A model generated the notes under the pieces. The model had not been told where the DNA came from. It did not search any database and saw only the letters and a program-made list of their open reading frames with translations. A stretch of 64,000 nt of DNA, taken from contig CBDCTQ010000054.1 in NCBI GenBank assembly GCA_965222105.1, forward strand, positions 76,421 through 140,420, in the 5' to 3' direction. Position 1 is the first letter of the stretch. Every line of letters starts with the position of its first letter. The stretch is from CALGLS01 sp965222105 (GTDB lineage: Bacteria > Bacteroidota > Bacteroidia > Chitinophagales > Saprospiraceae). Position numbers and translations under genes: made by a program. This document shows positions 9,752 to 19,306 of the stretch, in pieces.

Positions 9752-10745
9752 CGGCGTTGGGTTTTAGGGCTTTGCCGCCAATGCGGGTTTCGATGAGGTA
9801 GGTGTTGCGGTCGGGTGAGCTTCGAGCCACCAGCTCCGCCAAAAATCCGGTAAGGAACAACATCGTGCCGAGTATGATACAGGTCAAGGAGATGTAAAAA
9901 TAAGGATTGTCGGTGACGAGGGTAGCTGTGCGGTAATCCCGTTGTAAAGCGAGCATTTTGCTGTAGCCGATGTAAACAGCCGAAATGAAGCCAAGCAGGA
10001 AGAGGAATATGCCCATCGACCCAAAAAAATGCATGGGCTTTTTGCCAAAACGGCTGATAAAAGTGATCGACAACAGGTCGAGTGGCCCGTTGATGAATCG
10101 CTTGATGCCGCCGAATTTTGTAACACCATGCTTGCGGGGATGGTGGGTCACCACTTTTTCGCCGATCTTGTTGAAGCCGGCCCATTTGGCGATGACCGGG
10201 ATGTAGCGATGCATTTCGCCATAGACATCTATGCTTTTGACCACTGCATGCCGATAGGCTTTGAGGCCGCAGTTGAAGTCGTGGAGATGGATGCCACTGA
10301 TCCAGCGGGTGACGGCGTTGTACAACTTGGTGGGGATGGTTTTGGAGAGGGGGTCGTGGCGTTTTTTCTTCCAGCCCGATACCAGGTCGTAGCCCTTTTC
10401 GGTAATCATGTGGTAGAGGGCGGGTATTTCATCGGGGCTGTCCTGCAAGTCGGCATCCATAGTGATGACTACCCGGCCTTGCGCGGCCTGGAATCCGGTG
10501 TTGAGGGCGGCAGACTTGCCGTAGTTGCGGCGATATTTTATGCCCCGGACGGAGGCGTTTTGTTGCGCCAGTTTTTCTATAATGGCCCAGGACTCGTCTT
10601 TGCTGCCATCGTCTATAAATATGATCTCGTACGAATAGCCGTTGTCCTGCATTACTTTGGCGATCCAGGTTTCCAGTTCGTTGAGCGATTCTGCCTCGTT
10701 CAACAGGGGAATGACTACGGAGATGTCTTTGTCGGGTTGGGTCAT
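9735..10745 (-). CDS. Glycosyltransferase family 2, polyprenyl-phosphate hexose synthase type
   Basis: A 336-residue inverting GT-A enzyme of the DPM1/ArnC/GtrB group. The N-terminal catalytic domain shows VVIPLLNEAESL, IIFIDDGSKDES and the metal-binding VITMDADLQDSPDEIP. The C-terminus has two membrane helices (about 230-260 and 270-300), the usual arrangement for enzymes that load a sugar on undecaprenyl phosphate. It is the first gene of the GT2-GT4-isomerase set. The 7-bp minisatellite lies just upstream of its start. Confidence 0.9.
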   Translation of the reverse strand: MTQPDKDISVVIPLLNEAESLNELETWIAKVMQDNGYSYEIIFIDDGSKDESWAIIEKLAQQNASVRGIKYRRNYGKSAALNTGFQAAQGRVVITMDADLQDSPDEIPALYHMITEKGYDLVSGWKKKRHDPLSKTIPTKLYNAVTRWISGIHLHDFNCGLKAYRHAVVKSIDVYGEMHRYIPVIAKWAGFNKIGEKVVTHHPRKHGVTKFGGIKRFINGPLDLLSITFISRFGKKPMHFFGSMGIFLFLLGFISAVYIGYSKMLALQRDYRTATLVTDNPYFYISLTCIILGTMLFLTGFLAELVARSSPDRNTYLIETRIGGKALKPNAGVAKQ

Positions 10746-10788
10746 ATTAATTGGAAAATACGCTTTTGGGGGGGTATTGTTGCGGTGG

Positions 10789-10920
10789 ACGGTTTATGGT
10801 TTACGGTACACGGTTTATGGTACACGGTTTATGGTACACGGTTTACGGTACACGGTTTACGGTACACGGTACACGGTTTACGGTTTACGGTTTACGGTAC
10901 ACGGTTTACGGCTTTACGGT
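10789..10920. repeat. 7-bp minisatellite array
   Basis: About 18 tandem copies of a heptamer A(C/T)GGT(TT/AC), for example ACGGTTT and ACGGTAC alternating. Because 7 is not a multiple of 3, each frame shows a heptapeptide-like repeat; these are not genes. The following 10921-11039 holds a degenerate short palindrome (CCCGAATCGAGGCCGGG) and no gene. Confidence 0.92.
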
Positions 10921-11039
10921 TCCGGGTGTACCGCGAAGGCGAGGCCATGCGTGCAGTGAACGGGGGCAGACTCCCGAATCGAGGCCGGGATATGCTTTTA
11001 CTGGCAGAGGCCTTCACGGCTTACGGTTTCGTTGCGTCT

Positions 11040-11528
11040 TCACCCCCGTTTGGTGACTGCTGCAACTATTAACGCCAAAACAAACCCGCCGATTGCCCCT
11101 TTGGCATAACCAAACAGGGTGGCAGTCAGGGTCATCTCAAAACCTTGTTTTTCCATGGCTTCCAACATGGGTCGGGCTTCTTCGGGATTCATCATCTCTG
11201 CAAATTGGCGAAAGGAGGCTTCCTGAAGTGCTACCAAATCGGGATCGATGTAGTTGAATAGCAGGTAGTAGAACAGGTAAAACAACAGGTTGGCGATCAG
11301 GAAAACCGTAAAGGCAGTCCGCAATCCATCGGAAAAGGTCAACAGGCCTCCATATCCGCTCCGAGCCGACAGGCATGCTTTATACATACATACCAGATAG
11401 AAAAGTACGGACGACCAATACACCGCCGGGTTGAGGATCAGCGCTCTGTTGACGAGATAAAATAACAGTAAATAGCCGATGGCCAATACGCCTGCCAGCA
11501 AGCCGTATTTCTTGGTGCCTGACCCCAT
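11040..11528 (-). CDS. DUF4199 membrane protein
   Basis: A 162-residue inner-membrane protein with four predicted helices (about 8-28, 36-52, 72-92, 138-158). Between the third and fourth is an extramembrane acidic helix (PDLVALQEASFRQFAEMMNPEEARPML) typical of DUF4199 proteins. The function is unknown. It is paired with a second DUF4199 gene six bases upstream and lies in the common Bacteroidota order dihydroorotase, DUF4199, GT2. Confidence 0.8.
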   Translation of the reverse strand: MGSGTKKYGLLAGVLAIGYLLLFYLVNRALILNPAVYWSSVLFYLVCMYKACLSARSGYGGLLTFSDGLRTAFTVFLIANLLFYLFYYLLFNYIDPDLVALQEASFRQFAEMMNPEEARPMLEAMEKQGFEMTLTATLFGYAKGAIGGFVLALIVAAVTKRG

Positions 11529-11533
11529 AAGCG

Positions 11534-12097
11534 TCAGGCTGCTGCCGGATGGTCTTTCTTCATAATGGCCGCCGCGATCAGGGAAAAGATGGACCCCATG
11601 ATCAGAGCTCCAATTACCATTACGATACTGAAGAATACGGGCGACATAAACATGCCCATCATATCACCGGCAGCTTCAGCTTCTTCTTCCGACATGTTGT
11701 CCATAGCCCCCTGCGTCATTAAATCAAGGGTCTCCGGAGCGACGAAGGTAAAAAATACATAGGTCCAAATGGCGCCAATCACTCCCATAACCAGAGAGGT
11801 AAGAAAGCCGGTATAAAAGCCACGTCCGAAGGAGATGAAGCCTCCCAATTCGCTGTCGCGATGAAATTTGATGGCCATTACAATACCACCGATCCATACA
11901 GCCCAGTTAAGGATGTTGGCCATCCAGTTGCCACTGCCGCTGCCGGCAGCTTCGTAGTCGATCATCCCGGTAAGATACATCAGCAAGCCAATGATTATCA
12001 AAACTGCAGCAGCGATACCGCCATAACGCAAAGCCGTCGACCAGGGAGAAACGGTACTCGGATCAATGTATCCGTAATCATCATCTAAAGTTGCCAT
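11534..12097 (-). CDS. DUF4199 membrane protein
   Basis: About 187 residues from the ATG at 12097; an upstream in-frame ATG at 12127 would add ten basic residues before a natural start and is less likely. Helices lie near 25-45, 60-75, 90-120 and 150-178, with a Met/Glu-rich loop (MSEEEAEAAGDMMGMFM). It has the same family fold as the next gene (11040-11528), so the two probably form a related pair. Function unknown. Confidence 0.78.
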   Translation of the reverse strand: MATLDDDYGYIDPSTVSPWSTALRYGGIAAAVLIIIGLLMYLTGMIDYEAAGSGSGNWMANILNWAVWIGGIVMAIKFHRDSELGGFISFGRGFYTGFLTSLVMGVIGAIWTYVFFTFVAPETLDLMTQGAMDNMSEEEAEAAGDMMGMFMSPVFFSIVMVIGALIMGSIFSLIAAAIMKKDHPAAA

Positions 12098-12293
12098 AAT
12101 AAGTTTGTTTTTTAGTGAGCGATACAAAAATATTTCTACGAATCAGATGCGGTTTATTAGATTTGTCAGAAGTCAGACTACAAAAAGACTAATTTCAACA
12201 TCTGATTCCCATTCTGTTATTATTTCCAGCCCTAAGATGAGAAGTATTTTTCTGAATCGGAAAAAAAATAGACAAACAAATAGATAATTCCAA

Positions 12294-13559
12294 TCAGTTT
12301 TCAACCATCTGGGCGTTGTTGGCTACGGCCAGTACCTTACCCGTGAAAGTAGTACCCAGGTAGGGGCTGTTCCGCGATTTGGAGCGGATGTCGCTTTCGG
12401 TAAAGGTCCATTTCACTTTTGGGTGGAATAAGGTGCAGTTAGCCAGCTCTCCTGTTTCAATCCTGGGAGTGGGCAGCCGGAAAATGGCACGGGCATTCAA
12501 TGACAACCAATGTACGAATTCTTCCTGGGTGCATTGGTCGCCGAGGTAGGTATTGAGCAGGGCGTAGGTCGTTTCCAATCCGATGGCTCCAAAACAGGCC
12601 TGCGGGAATTCCAACTTTTTGACCTCTTCCTCCAGGGGCATATGGTTGGATGATATGAAATCGAGGGTTCCTGTTTTTAATGCCTTTAACAATGCTTTGC
12701 AATCCTTTTTTTCCCGTAAGGGTGGCATCACCTTATAATGGGTGTCGTAATCGGCTAGTTTGTTATCGTCAAAAATAAGGTTCATGGCTGTTGTGCTGGC
12801 CGTTAGTTTCATTCCTTTGCGGCGGGCTTCCTTTACCATGCCGACGGAACTTGTAGTAGAAATGTTGGAGAGGTGGAGGCGGGCGTCCGTATAACGGGCC
12901 AGGGCAATATCTCTGCGGGCCATCAGCTCTTCGGCCAGGGCAGGTATGCCCTTCATTCCCAACATGGTGCTTACAACACCTTCGTGCATCTGGCCGTTGG
13001 CTGCCAGGGAGGCGTCGTGGGGCTGATTGAGCACGATGCCGTCAAAGGATTTGGAGTAGAGGAGCGCCCGTTGCATCAGGCCACTGTTTTGCACCGGACA
13101 CTTACCGTCGGTAAAGGCAACGGCGCCGGCATGAAACATATCGTTCATTTCGGTGAGGTCGGCACCCGCACAGTCGCGGGAGATGGCTCCCATCGGAAAA
13201 AAATCGACCAGGGCGTCATGGGTGCGTTCTTTGAGGTAGGCTACCTCCGATTTGGAGTGGACTACAGGTGCAGTATTGGGTTGGCAGAGGATGGCCGTGT
13301 ACCCTCCGGCGGCGGCGGCGGCGGCTACCGAACCGATGTCTTCGCGGTGTTCGTAACCGGGGTCGGACACCTGTACCCCTACGTCGATCCAGCCTGGGGA
13401 AAGATAGGCTCCACGGGCTTCGATGCGCTTGGCTTTTTTGATGGAAATGGTGGCCCGGATGTCTTCGATGTGGCCGGTGGCGTTGATGAGCAGGTCCCGG
13501 CGCTTGTGGTGGTGTTTGGAGTTGGGGTCTAGTACTGTTGCTTTTTGGATGAGGAGCAT
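12294..13559 (-). CDS. Dihydroorotase-like protein lacking metal ligands (PyrC' type)
   Basis: A 421-residue protein with the full-length amidohydrolase/dihydroorotase fold (PGWID near 55-59, ILCQPNTAPV near 90-99, a C-terminal beta-sandwich piece). The metal site is gone. The usual D-x-H-x-H reads D59-V-G61-V-Q63, the following His positions read Q179 and N in HLSNIST, and the catalytic Asp of the ATDHAPH block is replaced (SSNHMPL). It therefore should not hydrolyse dihydroorotate. Known inactive homologues (PyrC') act as structural partners of aspartate transcarbamoylase; that role here is inference. Confidence 0.85.
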   Translation of the reverse strand: MLLIQKATVLDPNSKHHHKRRDLLINATGHIEDIRATISIKKAKRIEARGAYLSPGWIDVGVQVSDPGYEHREDIGSVAAAAAAGGYTAILCQPNTAPVVHSKSEVAYLKERTHDALVDFFPMGAISRDCAGADLTEMNDMFHAGAVAFTDGKCPVQNSGLMQRALLYSKSFDGIVLNQPHDASLAANGQMHEGVVSTMLGMKGIPALAEELMARRDIALARYTDARLHLSNISTTSSVGMVKEARRKGMKLTASTTAMNLIFDDNKLADYDTHYKVMPPLREKKDCKALLKALKTGTLDFISSNHMPLEEEVKKLEFPQACFGAIGLETTYALLNTYLGDQCTQEEFVHWLSLNARAIFRLPTPRIETGELANCTLFHPKVKWTFTESDIRSKSRNSPYLGTTFTGKVLAVANNAQMVEN

Positions 13560-13611
13560 TCGATCGTTATTGTTATTCTTCTTCGGGCAAAGGTCGACAA
13601 TTTATTTGAGA

Positions 13612-15642
13612 TCACACCTTCCAAAGCCGTAACAACAGCACTTCGATGGCCAGAAAGATCAGTGCCAGGATGACGCACCAGCGCCAGAGGACGATGCCAT
13701 GACTCCGCTCGCCAATAATGGGGGTGAGGTCGGCGGCGCTGTTGGCTTCGATGACTTTGATGCGGTCATCGACGATTGATTCGAGGTCGGTCTTATTGTA
13801 GTAGCCCAGTTCGGATTCTTTGCGGTTGTAGTTGAAGGCGTATTCCGACAGTTGTTCTTCTTCTTTGAGGAAGAGATCGTAGTAGCCGGCTTCGGTGACC
13901 AGGTTGTTGACGCTGAGCATGACTTTTGGGCCGATGATCTTTTGTTCGGGGATGAATTCTTCGGCTTTGCCTTTCATCTTGTAGACCAGCTCGGTGCCGG
14001 AGAGTTTGTTGTCGGCTTCGATGACGTCGTCTTTTCCGATGGTGTAGGCAATTTGTTGGTCCTTGGCGGTGGAGATGGCCATTTTGTAAAGCATGGGGAT
14101 GAAAATCTCGGCGCTTCGTACCAGGTTGTTGTATTCCTCGCTGAGGGGGGCGGCGCAGAGGTAGAGATGTCCTTTGCCGTTTTTGTATTTGGCCAGGAAG
14201 GTGGAGCCGTCCCGATAGGTGAGGAGTCGTTCTTCGCCGCGGCTGTTGTAGTTGGTCAGTTTGAAATTGCCTTGGGTGACGGGCAATTTGAGGTTGGCAT
14301 TTTTGTTTTCAAAAACATCGTTGAACACGAACTCGTCGGTGTTGATGCGGGATACATTTCGTTGTTGGTTTTCGAAGGCTTGGAGTTCGTTGGCTCTAAA
14401 GCTGGCGAGGAAGGATTTATAGCTTTCCGCAACAGCGTTGACGCCGGGGAATACCAGCAGGTTGCCTCCGTTGGTGACGTATTGGTTGAGTTCGCCCGAC
14501 AGGCCGGTGGAGATGTTTTGCAATCCGTTGGTTACTATGAGCTCGTAATCGGAGAGTGCAGCGTAGTTGAGGTTGTTGCTGTTTTGGTTGGTGATCTTGA
14601 AGTAATCGACCCCGGCAAAGGCAGCGTCGAGGTATTTATTGGGGGCTTCTTCGTTGATGATGAGAACGTTGATTTCCTGTGCCACGTTGAAGGTGAAAAA
14701 ATATTTGTCGTCGAATTGAACGGGGTAATCCGTCAGGCTGACCACGGCCTCGTGCCATCCCGTTCGCAAAATGGTGATTTGTACGGTGTCGAGCAAGGCG
14801 GCCTTGGGCGGGATAGACAGGGTGCCAACAGGCTTGTTTTGTCCTTCGTGCTGGAGGGCGAGGCGTATGTTTTCGGCGGGTTCTTCGCTGTGGTTTTTGA
14901 TCTTGACGATGAGGGTGTTGGTTTGGTTGATCATTTGTACGGGCGAGTCGAACCAGCAGGAGTCGATGCTTATGTTTTTTTCCTGGACAGATTGGAGGGG
15001 CACCAGGTTTACCTCGAAGCTGGTATCGGCGAATGCCTGAAAATCGGAGATATTGCGCTGGAAGTCGGAAATGATATAAGCCACCCGGTTGTCGTTTTTG
15101 GAGCTGTTGAGGGCCTGCTGTTGTCGGCTTAGGATTTTTGACATTTCTTTTACAGAAGGGCCTATTTCCACCTCGTCGATGAGGTTGAAGGCGTCTTCTT
15201 TGCTGATGAGTTGTTGGTGGCGTCCTTCAAAATCGTTGGTAAGTATCTGGAAGCGGTCTTCTACACTGTAGGCATCCACGATTTCGCGGGCACGCTGCTT
15301 GGCTTTTTCCACCAGGGGCACATCTTCGCTGAGGGCCGACATGCTGAAAGAGTTGTCGATGAACAAGGAGACGGTTTTTTCGCCTTTTTTCACATTGGCA
15401 TCCTGGGGAATAAAAGGTTGGGCGAAAGCCAACACCAATGCAGCTAAGGCAGCCAGGCGGGACAACAGCACCAACAAATTGCGCAACTTTCGGCGGGCAC
15501 TGGTTTCCTCCTTTACTTCCTTTAGAAACCGAACATTGGTGAAATACACCTTTTTGAACCGCCTAAAGAAAAATAAGTGGATGATGATGGGGATGGCCAG
15601 AGCCAACAATGCATATAAAAAAGAGGGATATAAAAATTGCAT
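13612..15642 (-). CDS. BatA-type membrane protein with degenerate vWA domain
   Basis: About 676 residues from the ATG at 15642, chosen because MQFLYPSFLYALLALAIPI is the standard N-terminus of this family. It has two N-terminal helices (about 5-25 and 55-75) around the conserved basic segment FFRRFKKVYFTNVRFLKEV. A vWA-like domain with the MIDAS start FIDNSFSMS lies near 95, then a long periplasmic region and a C-terminal helix (ALIFLAIEVLLLRLW). BatA-like proteins are common in Bacteroidota envelope gene sets. The gene lies between a Lol-like permease and the dihydroorotase-like gene. Confidence 0.8.
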   Translation of the reverse strand: MQFLYPSFLYALLALAIPIIIHLFFFRRFKKVYFTNVRFLKEVKEETSARRKLRNLLVLLSRLAALAALVLAFAQPFIPQDANVKKGEKTVSLFIDNSFSMSALSEDVPLVEKAKQRAREIVDAYSVEDRFQILTNDFEGRHQQLISKEDAFNLIDEVEIGPSVKEMSKILSRQQQALNSSKNDNRVAYIISDFQRNISDFQAFADTSFEVNLVPLQSVQEKNISIDSCWFDSPVQMINQTNTLIVKIKNHSEEPAENIRLALQHEGQNKPVGTLSIPPKAALLDTVQITILRTGWHEAVVSLTDYPVQFDDKYFFTFNVAQEINVLIINEEAPNKYLDAAFAGVDYFKITNQNSNNLNYAALSDYELIVTNGLQNISTGLSGELNQYVTNGGNLLVFPGVNAVAESYKSFLASFRANELQAFENQQRNVSRINTDEFVFNDVFENKNANLKLPVTQGNFKLTNYNSRGEERLLTYRDGSTFLAKYKNGKGHLYLCAAPLSEEYNNLVRSAEIFIPMLYKMAISTAKDQQIAYTIGKDDVIEADNKLSGTELVYKMKGKAEEFIPEQKIIGPKVMLSVNNLVTEAGYYDLFLKEEEQLSEYAFNYNRKESELGYYNKTDLESIVDDRIKVIEANSAADLTPIIGERSHGIVLWRWCVILALIFLAIEVLLLRLWKV

Positions 15643-15735
15643 AATGCAGTTAGGTCGTCTTAAAACTTTCGCAAAATTAACAAATTGCTTGTTGTTTAAC
15701 GGTAATTCAGCGTGGTTGTTTTGGGGTATGCCCAA

Positions 15736-17037
15736 TCATTTAAACCTTATGGCTTTGACTGGGCTGATACGGGCTACCAGATAGGAAGGGATGATGAGAA
15801 ACAGCAGAGTGATGACCAACGTCCCGGCATTGAGGAGGAAGATGCTCCAAAAGTCCATTTCGATGGGGGCCACCGATAAGTAGTAGTCCTTTTCGGAGAG
15901 TTTGATTAGCTGGAAACGGTCTTGCATCCAACATAGGGCTATGCCGATGAGGTTACCCCAAAACAAGCCCAACGAGATGATGTAGGCAGCATACCACAGA
16001 AAAACCTTCCGGATGCTCCAATTGGAGCTACCCAGCGCTTTGAGGGTGCCAATCATGTTGGTGCGTTCTAGGATGAGGATCATGAGGGCAGTAACCATAT
16101 TGATGATTGAAACGATGAGCATCAGGGCGAGGATGACGTATTTGTTGATGTCCTGGAGAGAGAGCCATTCAAAGATGCTGGGGAATTTGTCGCGGATGGT
16201 CTGCGAAAACAGGTTGTTGGGCAATTCTTCCAGGTAGAGGTGTTCGTTGATGATCTCCAGGTCGTCCAGGTCGTCGATGAACACTTCAAAGCCGCCCACT
16301 TCGTCGGGTGCCCAGCCGTAGACCTCCTGCAGAAGTCGAATATCCGCCAGGGCGAATTTGCGGTCGAATTCTTCCATACCCGTTTTGTATATCCCGGAGA
16401 TGGTGAACTGCCGGGCCAGTTGGTCGTTGTTTCGCACAAAATGGATATTGAGGGGGTCGCCGGTTTGGAGTTGGAGACGCCGGGCAGTTTCCTCTGAGAT
16501 GATGAGGTCTCTTGAGGTGTCGTTCTCTTTTGTTTCGACGGGTTGGCCTTCGACGAGGTAATCGGTCAGGTTCGACCAATCGAAGTCGTCGCCGATGCCT
16601 TTAAGGATGATGCCTTCAAGCTGGCCTTTCGATTTGATGATGCCGGGCAGGGAGGCGGTCACCTGGATGTGGCGGATACCTCCTCCGGTCATTTTGTCTA
16701 CCAGTTGACCTTCGAGCGGATAGCCGAACAGGGTTCTCGTTTGGCGGTAGAGGATATGGCCGATAGTGTCGATGTGGGGATAAAAAGCCTGGTCTTTTTT
16801 GATGGGAACGGCTTCGAAGGAGCGGTTGACATGGGTGTCGTAGATGTGGATGTGTCCCCAAAAGCCGAATATCTTGGTGCTGATGCCGTTTTGGAATCCG
16901 CGGATCAGGCTTGTCGCCAAAATCATAACGGCCATGCTAATGGTGATGGCAACGATGGCTATTCGTATGATGAGCCTGGAAAAGGATTGTTGGCCTGCCG
17001 CAGCCACCTTCCTGGCGATAAAATAGGCTAGATTCAC
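15736..17037 (-). CDS. ABC transporter permease, LolC/LolE-FtsX family
   Basis: A 433-residue permease with one N-terminal helix (about 22-45), a large periplasmic MacB-core-like domain (about 50-280) and three C-terminal helices (about 300-325, 350-375, 400-425) ending in the family motif VARISPVKAIRFK. In Gram-negatives such permeases extract lipoproteins from the inner membrane with an ATPase partner (LolD). No ATPase gene is adjacent. It is the most upstream gene of the minus-strand run to 7943. Confidence 0.88.
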   Translation of the reverse strand: MNLAYFIARKVAAAGQQSFSRLIIRIAIVAITISMAVMILATSLIRGFQNGISTKIFGFWGHIHIYDTHVNRSFEAVPIKKDQAFYPHIDTIGHILYRQTRTLFGYPLEGQLVDKMTGGGIRHIQVTASLPGIIKSKGQLEGIILKGIGDDFDWSNLTDYLVEGQPVETKENDTSRDLIISEETARRLQLQTGDPLNIHFVRNNDQLARQFTISGIYKTGMEEFDRKFALADIRLLQEVYGWAPDEVGGFEVFIDDLDDLEIINEHLYLEELPNNLFSQTIRDKFPSIFEWLSLQDINKYVILALMLIVSIINMVTALMILILERTNMIGTLKALGSSNWSIRKVFLWYAAYIISLGLFWGNLIGIALCWMQDRFQLIKLSEKDYYLSVAPIEMDFWSIFLLNAGTLVITLLFLIIPSYLVARISPVKAIRFK

Positions 17038-17111
17038 GGATCGATTTTAATATGACGGCACGAAATTAATAGAATTTTGGGAAAGTTTTTCGATTTGCTG
17101 ATTTGCTGATT

Positions 17112-17275
17112 CGTGCCGTGAAGGCGAAGCGATAGCGTAGTCCCCCGTAGCAAGTCCGGGGCAGGCTTTCATGGTGCTGATGCTTGCCGTGAAGGCGTAA
17201 CGTAGTGGAGTCCCCCGAATCGAGTTCGGGGCAGGCTCCCGTAGCAAGTCCGGGGCAGGCTTTCATGGTGCTGAT
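17112..17275. repeat. Cluster of short palindromic and direct repeats
   Basis: A 35-bp unit beginning GTAGCAAGTCCGGGGCAGGC and ending TGGTGCTGAT occurs at 17147-17181 and 17241-17275. Between them lies another CCCGAATCGAGTTCGGGG palindrome and repeated GCCGTGAAGGCG segments. These belong to the GC-rich palindrome family seen elsewhere in the window. The gap 17038-17504 has no gene. Confidence 0.8.
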
Positions 17276-17504
17276 TTGTGACACTCCTGATTGATAGGAG
17301 CAGAAACCAACGCAGTGAATAAGGAGCGGTCTTGTAATGGCCGGAGCAGGTTCCCAGTAGGGAACGGTGTTAGCTTACTAAGAACGTGGCGTTTCGTTGG
17401 CGTTCGTGGCAGTTTATTAGGAAGCCTCCTGGAAACCCAAATTCAAACCGTCCGCCCCTTCGTTGCAAGTTAGACAAATCGGGGAACGATTCGGTAAATC
17501 CCCT

Positions 17505-17512
17505 TATATTTG
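17505..17512 (+). promoter_or_regulatory. Candidate -7 promoter box of tyrS
   Basis: TATATTTG matches the Bacteroidota TAnnTTTG -7 element and lies 17 bases before the chosen tyrS start, implying a very short leader. No good -33 TTTG is seen at the usual distance. Confidence 0.45.
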
Positions 17513-17528
17513 CGCAAAATTTGACTCA

Positions 17529-18800
17529 ATGAACTTTTTGCAAGAACTGAAATGGCGCGGAATGCTCCACCAATTGACCCCCGGAGTGGAGGCCGAACTC
17601 GCCAAAGGAAAGGTGGTGGGCTACATCGGCTTCGACCCCACGGCGCCCTCACTGGGCATCGGCAACTACGTGCAGTTGATGTTGCTGACCTTGTTTCACC
17701 GGGCGGGCCATCAGCCGGTAGCCCTGCTGGGAGGAGCCACAGGGCGCATTGGCGACCCTTCCGGCAAAGACAAAGAACGCGAACTGAAAACCTATGAACA
17801 GTTGGACCAAAACCTGGCCGCCCAACGGAAACAGCTTGAAAAGTTACTGGATTTTGGCGATGACCGGCCGCTCCTCATCGTTAACAACTACGATTTTTAC
17901 AAAGAGATGAACGTGCTGACCTTTTTGAGGGAGGTGGGAAAAACGCTGACGATCAATTATATGACCGCCAAAGAATCCGTCAAAAAGCGGATCGAGACGG
18001 GGTTGTCGTTTACCGAATTCAGCTATCAATTATTGCAGGCATACGATTTTCAATGTTTGTTTCAACAATACAATTGCAAACTCCAGATGGGAGGCTCCGA
18101 TCAATGGGGTAACATTACTTCCGGCTCCGAATTTATCCGCAAAAACCTGGACGAAAAAGCCTACGCCGTAACCACTCCCCTGCTGACCAAATCGGATGGC
18201 AGCAAATTCGGCAAATCGGAAGGCGGTAATATTTGGCTCGACCCTAACATGACTTCTCCGTACCGCTTTTATCAATACTGGATCAACACCGACGATAAAG
18301 ACATCGGCACCCTGATGCGTTATTTCACACTCAAGCCGAAGGAAGAGGTAGCATCGATGGAGTCGGATAGCAGAGCCGATCCCCGGCTGATGCAAAAGGC
18401 ACTTGCAGAAGAACTAACAATACGCATACATTCGGCGGAAGCCTATGAATCGGTATTGCAGGTATCGCAACTTTTGTTCAACAAAAAAGCGGACAACGAG
18501 ATGGTGCGATCACTCGACGAAAAGGCGCTGGATATGGTGGCTGGCGAAATTCCCTGTCACAACATCGACCGTGACCAACTTGTCAATGGGGTGAACATTG
18601 TCGACTTTTTGGCGGAAGATACAAATATACTGACTTCCAAAAGTGAAGCCCGCCGCGCCATCAAAAGCAATGCCGTAGCCATCAACAAAAATAAAATTAG
18701 TAGTGCCGAAAGCCGCATCAATCAAGAAGTCTTGTTGCACGGAAAATTCATAATGGTCGAAAATGGAAAGAAGAACAAATTCATCGTCAAGGTGGTTTAA
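17529..18800 (+). CDS. tyrS: Tyrosyl-tRNA synthetase
   Basis: A 423-residue class I synthetase that charges tRNA-Tyr. The start at 17529 (MNFLQELKWRGML) follows the -7 box; an in-frame ATG at 17463 lies upstream of it. Visible blocks: GYIGFDPTAPSLGIGNYVQL (HIGH region), GGATGRIGDPSGKDKER, QMGGSDQWGNITSG (tyrosine and ATP site), KFGKSEGG (KMSKS equivalent, near 226) and a C-terminal S4 RNA-binding domain from about 350. The HIGH motif reads G43-I-G-N46, so its first His is Gly. Otherwise the protein is complete. Confidence 0.95.
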   Translation: MNFLQELKWRGMLHQLTPGVEAELAKGKVVGYIGFDPTAPSLGIGNYVQLMLLTLFHRAGHQPVALLGGATGRIGDPSGKDKERELKTYEQLDQNLAAQRKQLEKLLDFGDDRPLLIVNNYDFYKEMNVLTFLREVGKTLTINYMTAKESVKKRIETGLSFTEFSYQLLQAYDFQCLFQQYNCKLQMGGSDQWGNITSGSEFIRKNLDEKAYAVTTPLLTKSDGSKFGKSEGGNIWLDPNMTSPYRFYQYWINTDDKDIGTLMRYFTLKPKEEVASMESDSRADPRLMQKALAEELTIRIHSAEAYESVLQVSQLLFNKKADNEMVRSLDEKALDMVAGEIPCHNIDRDQLVNGVNIVDFLAEDTNILTSKSEARRAIKSNAVAINKNKISSAESRINQEVLLHGKFIMVENGKKNKFIVKVV

Positions 18801-18847
18801 CACCGAAACAGACCGGTAGCCGTATCGTCAATTTTGTATTGATTTTT

Positions 18848-18878
18848 TTTGTGAAAATAAAAATAATTTATAATTTTG
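18848..18878 (+). promoter_or_regulatory. Candidate Bacteroidota promoter
   Basis: TTTG, a 19-base spacer and TAATTTTG match the -33/-7 consensus of the Bacteroidota housekeeping sigma factor. It lies 48 bp after tyrS and about 430 bp before the next gene at 19307, so it would give a long leader. No ORF or clear RNA fold is seen in 18879-19306. Confidence 0.45.
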
Positions 18879-19306
18879 GCCGAATAGATGGGATCGAACA
18901 GAGCCAGGAAATCAGTCTAATAAATAATTGTATTGTGAATTTTCGCTACTCGTCGATGTGACTTCGTTTTACATCGCTTTTCCTGATTTTGTTTGAATTT
19001 TTGGTGTTCATTGTCTAATAAATTTCAGTCGCCTTCACTATTCACAAGCCGGATAGGTAGGGATGCATTTGCCTTCACCTCTTTGAAGTGCGGAAGCAGG
19101 CGAAGAAATTCCACAACAATAAAACGAATACATGGGAACGATCTCACAGGGCCGTAAAGCTTTTGTTTGAACAGCCCATGTACAGCGCGGGTCGGAATAA
19201 TAAGACACCACCGCTTTTTATCATGTCCCATTAACCGCTTATGAATAAGAAGCGCCTCCCGCCATTTTTTAAAAACTAATTTTCTTACATAAAAGCGCGT
19301 AAAAAC

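Noticed and set aside
10789..10920. CRISPR array
   Set aside because: The repeats are contiguous heptamers with no spacers. No cas gene in the window.
10029..11072. Long plus-strand frame with VYGTRFTVHGLRYTV-type repeats
   Set aside because: It is antisense to the GT2 gene and then translates the 7-bp minisatellite; no start context.
13852..15132. Plus-strand 426-codon frame
   Set aside because: Shadow of the BatA-like gene; Val/Gly/Asp-rich composition reflects codon bias on the other strand.
19025..19231. Minus-strand 68-codon frame after tyrS
   Set aside because: No domain, no upstream signal; composition looks random.
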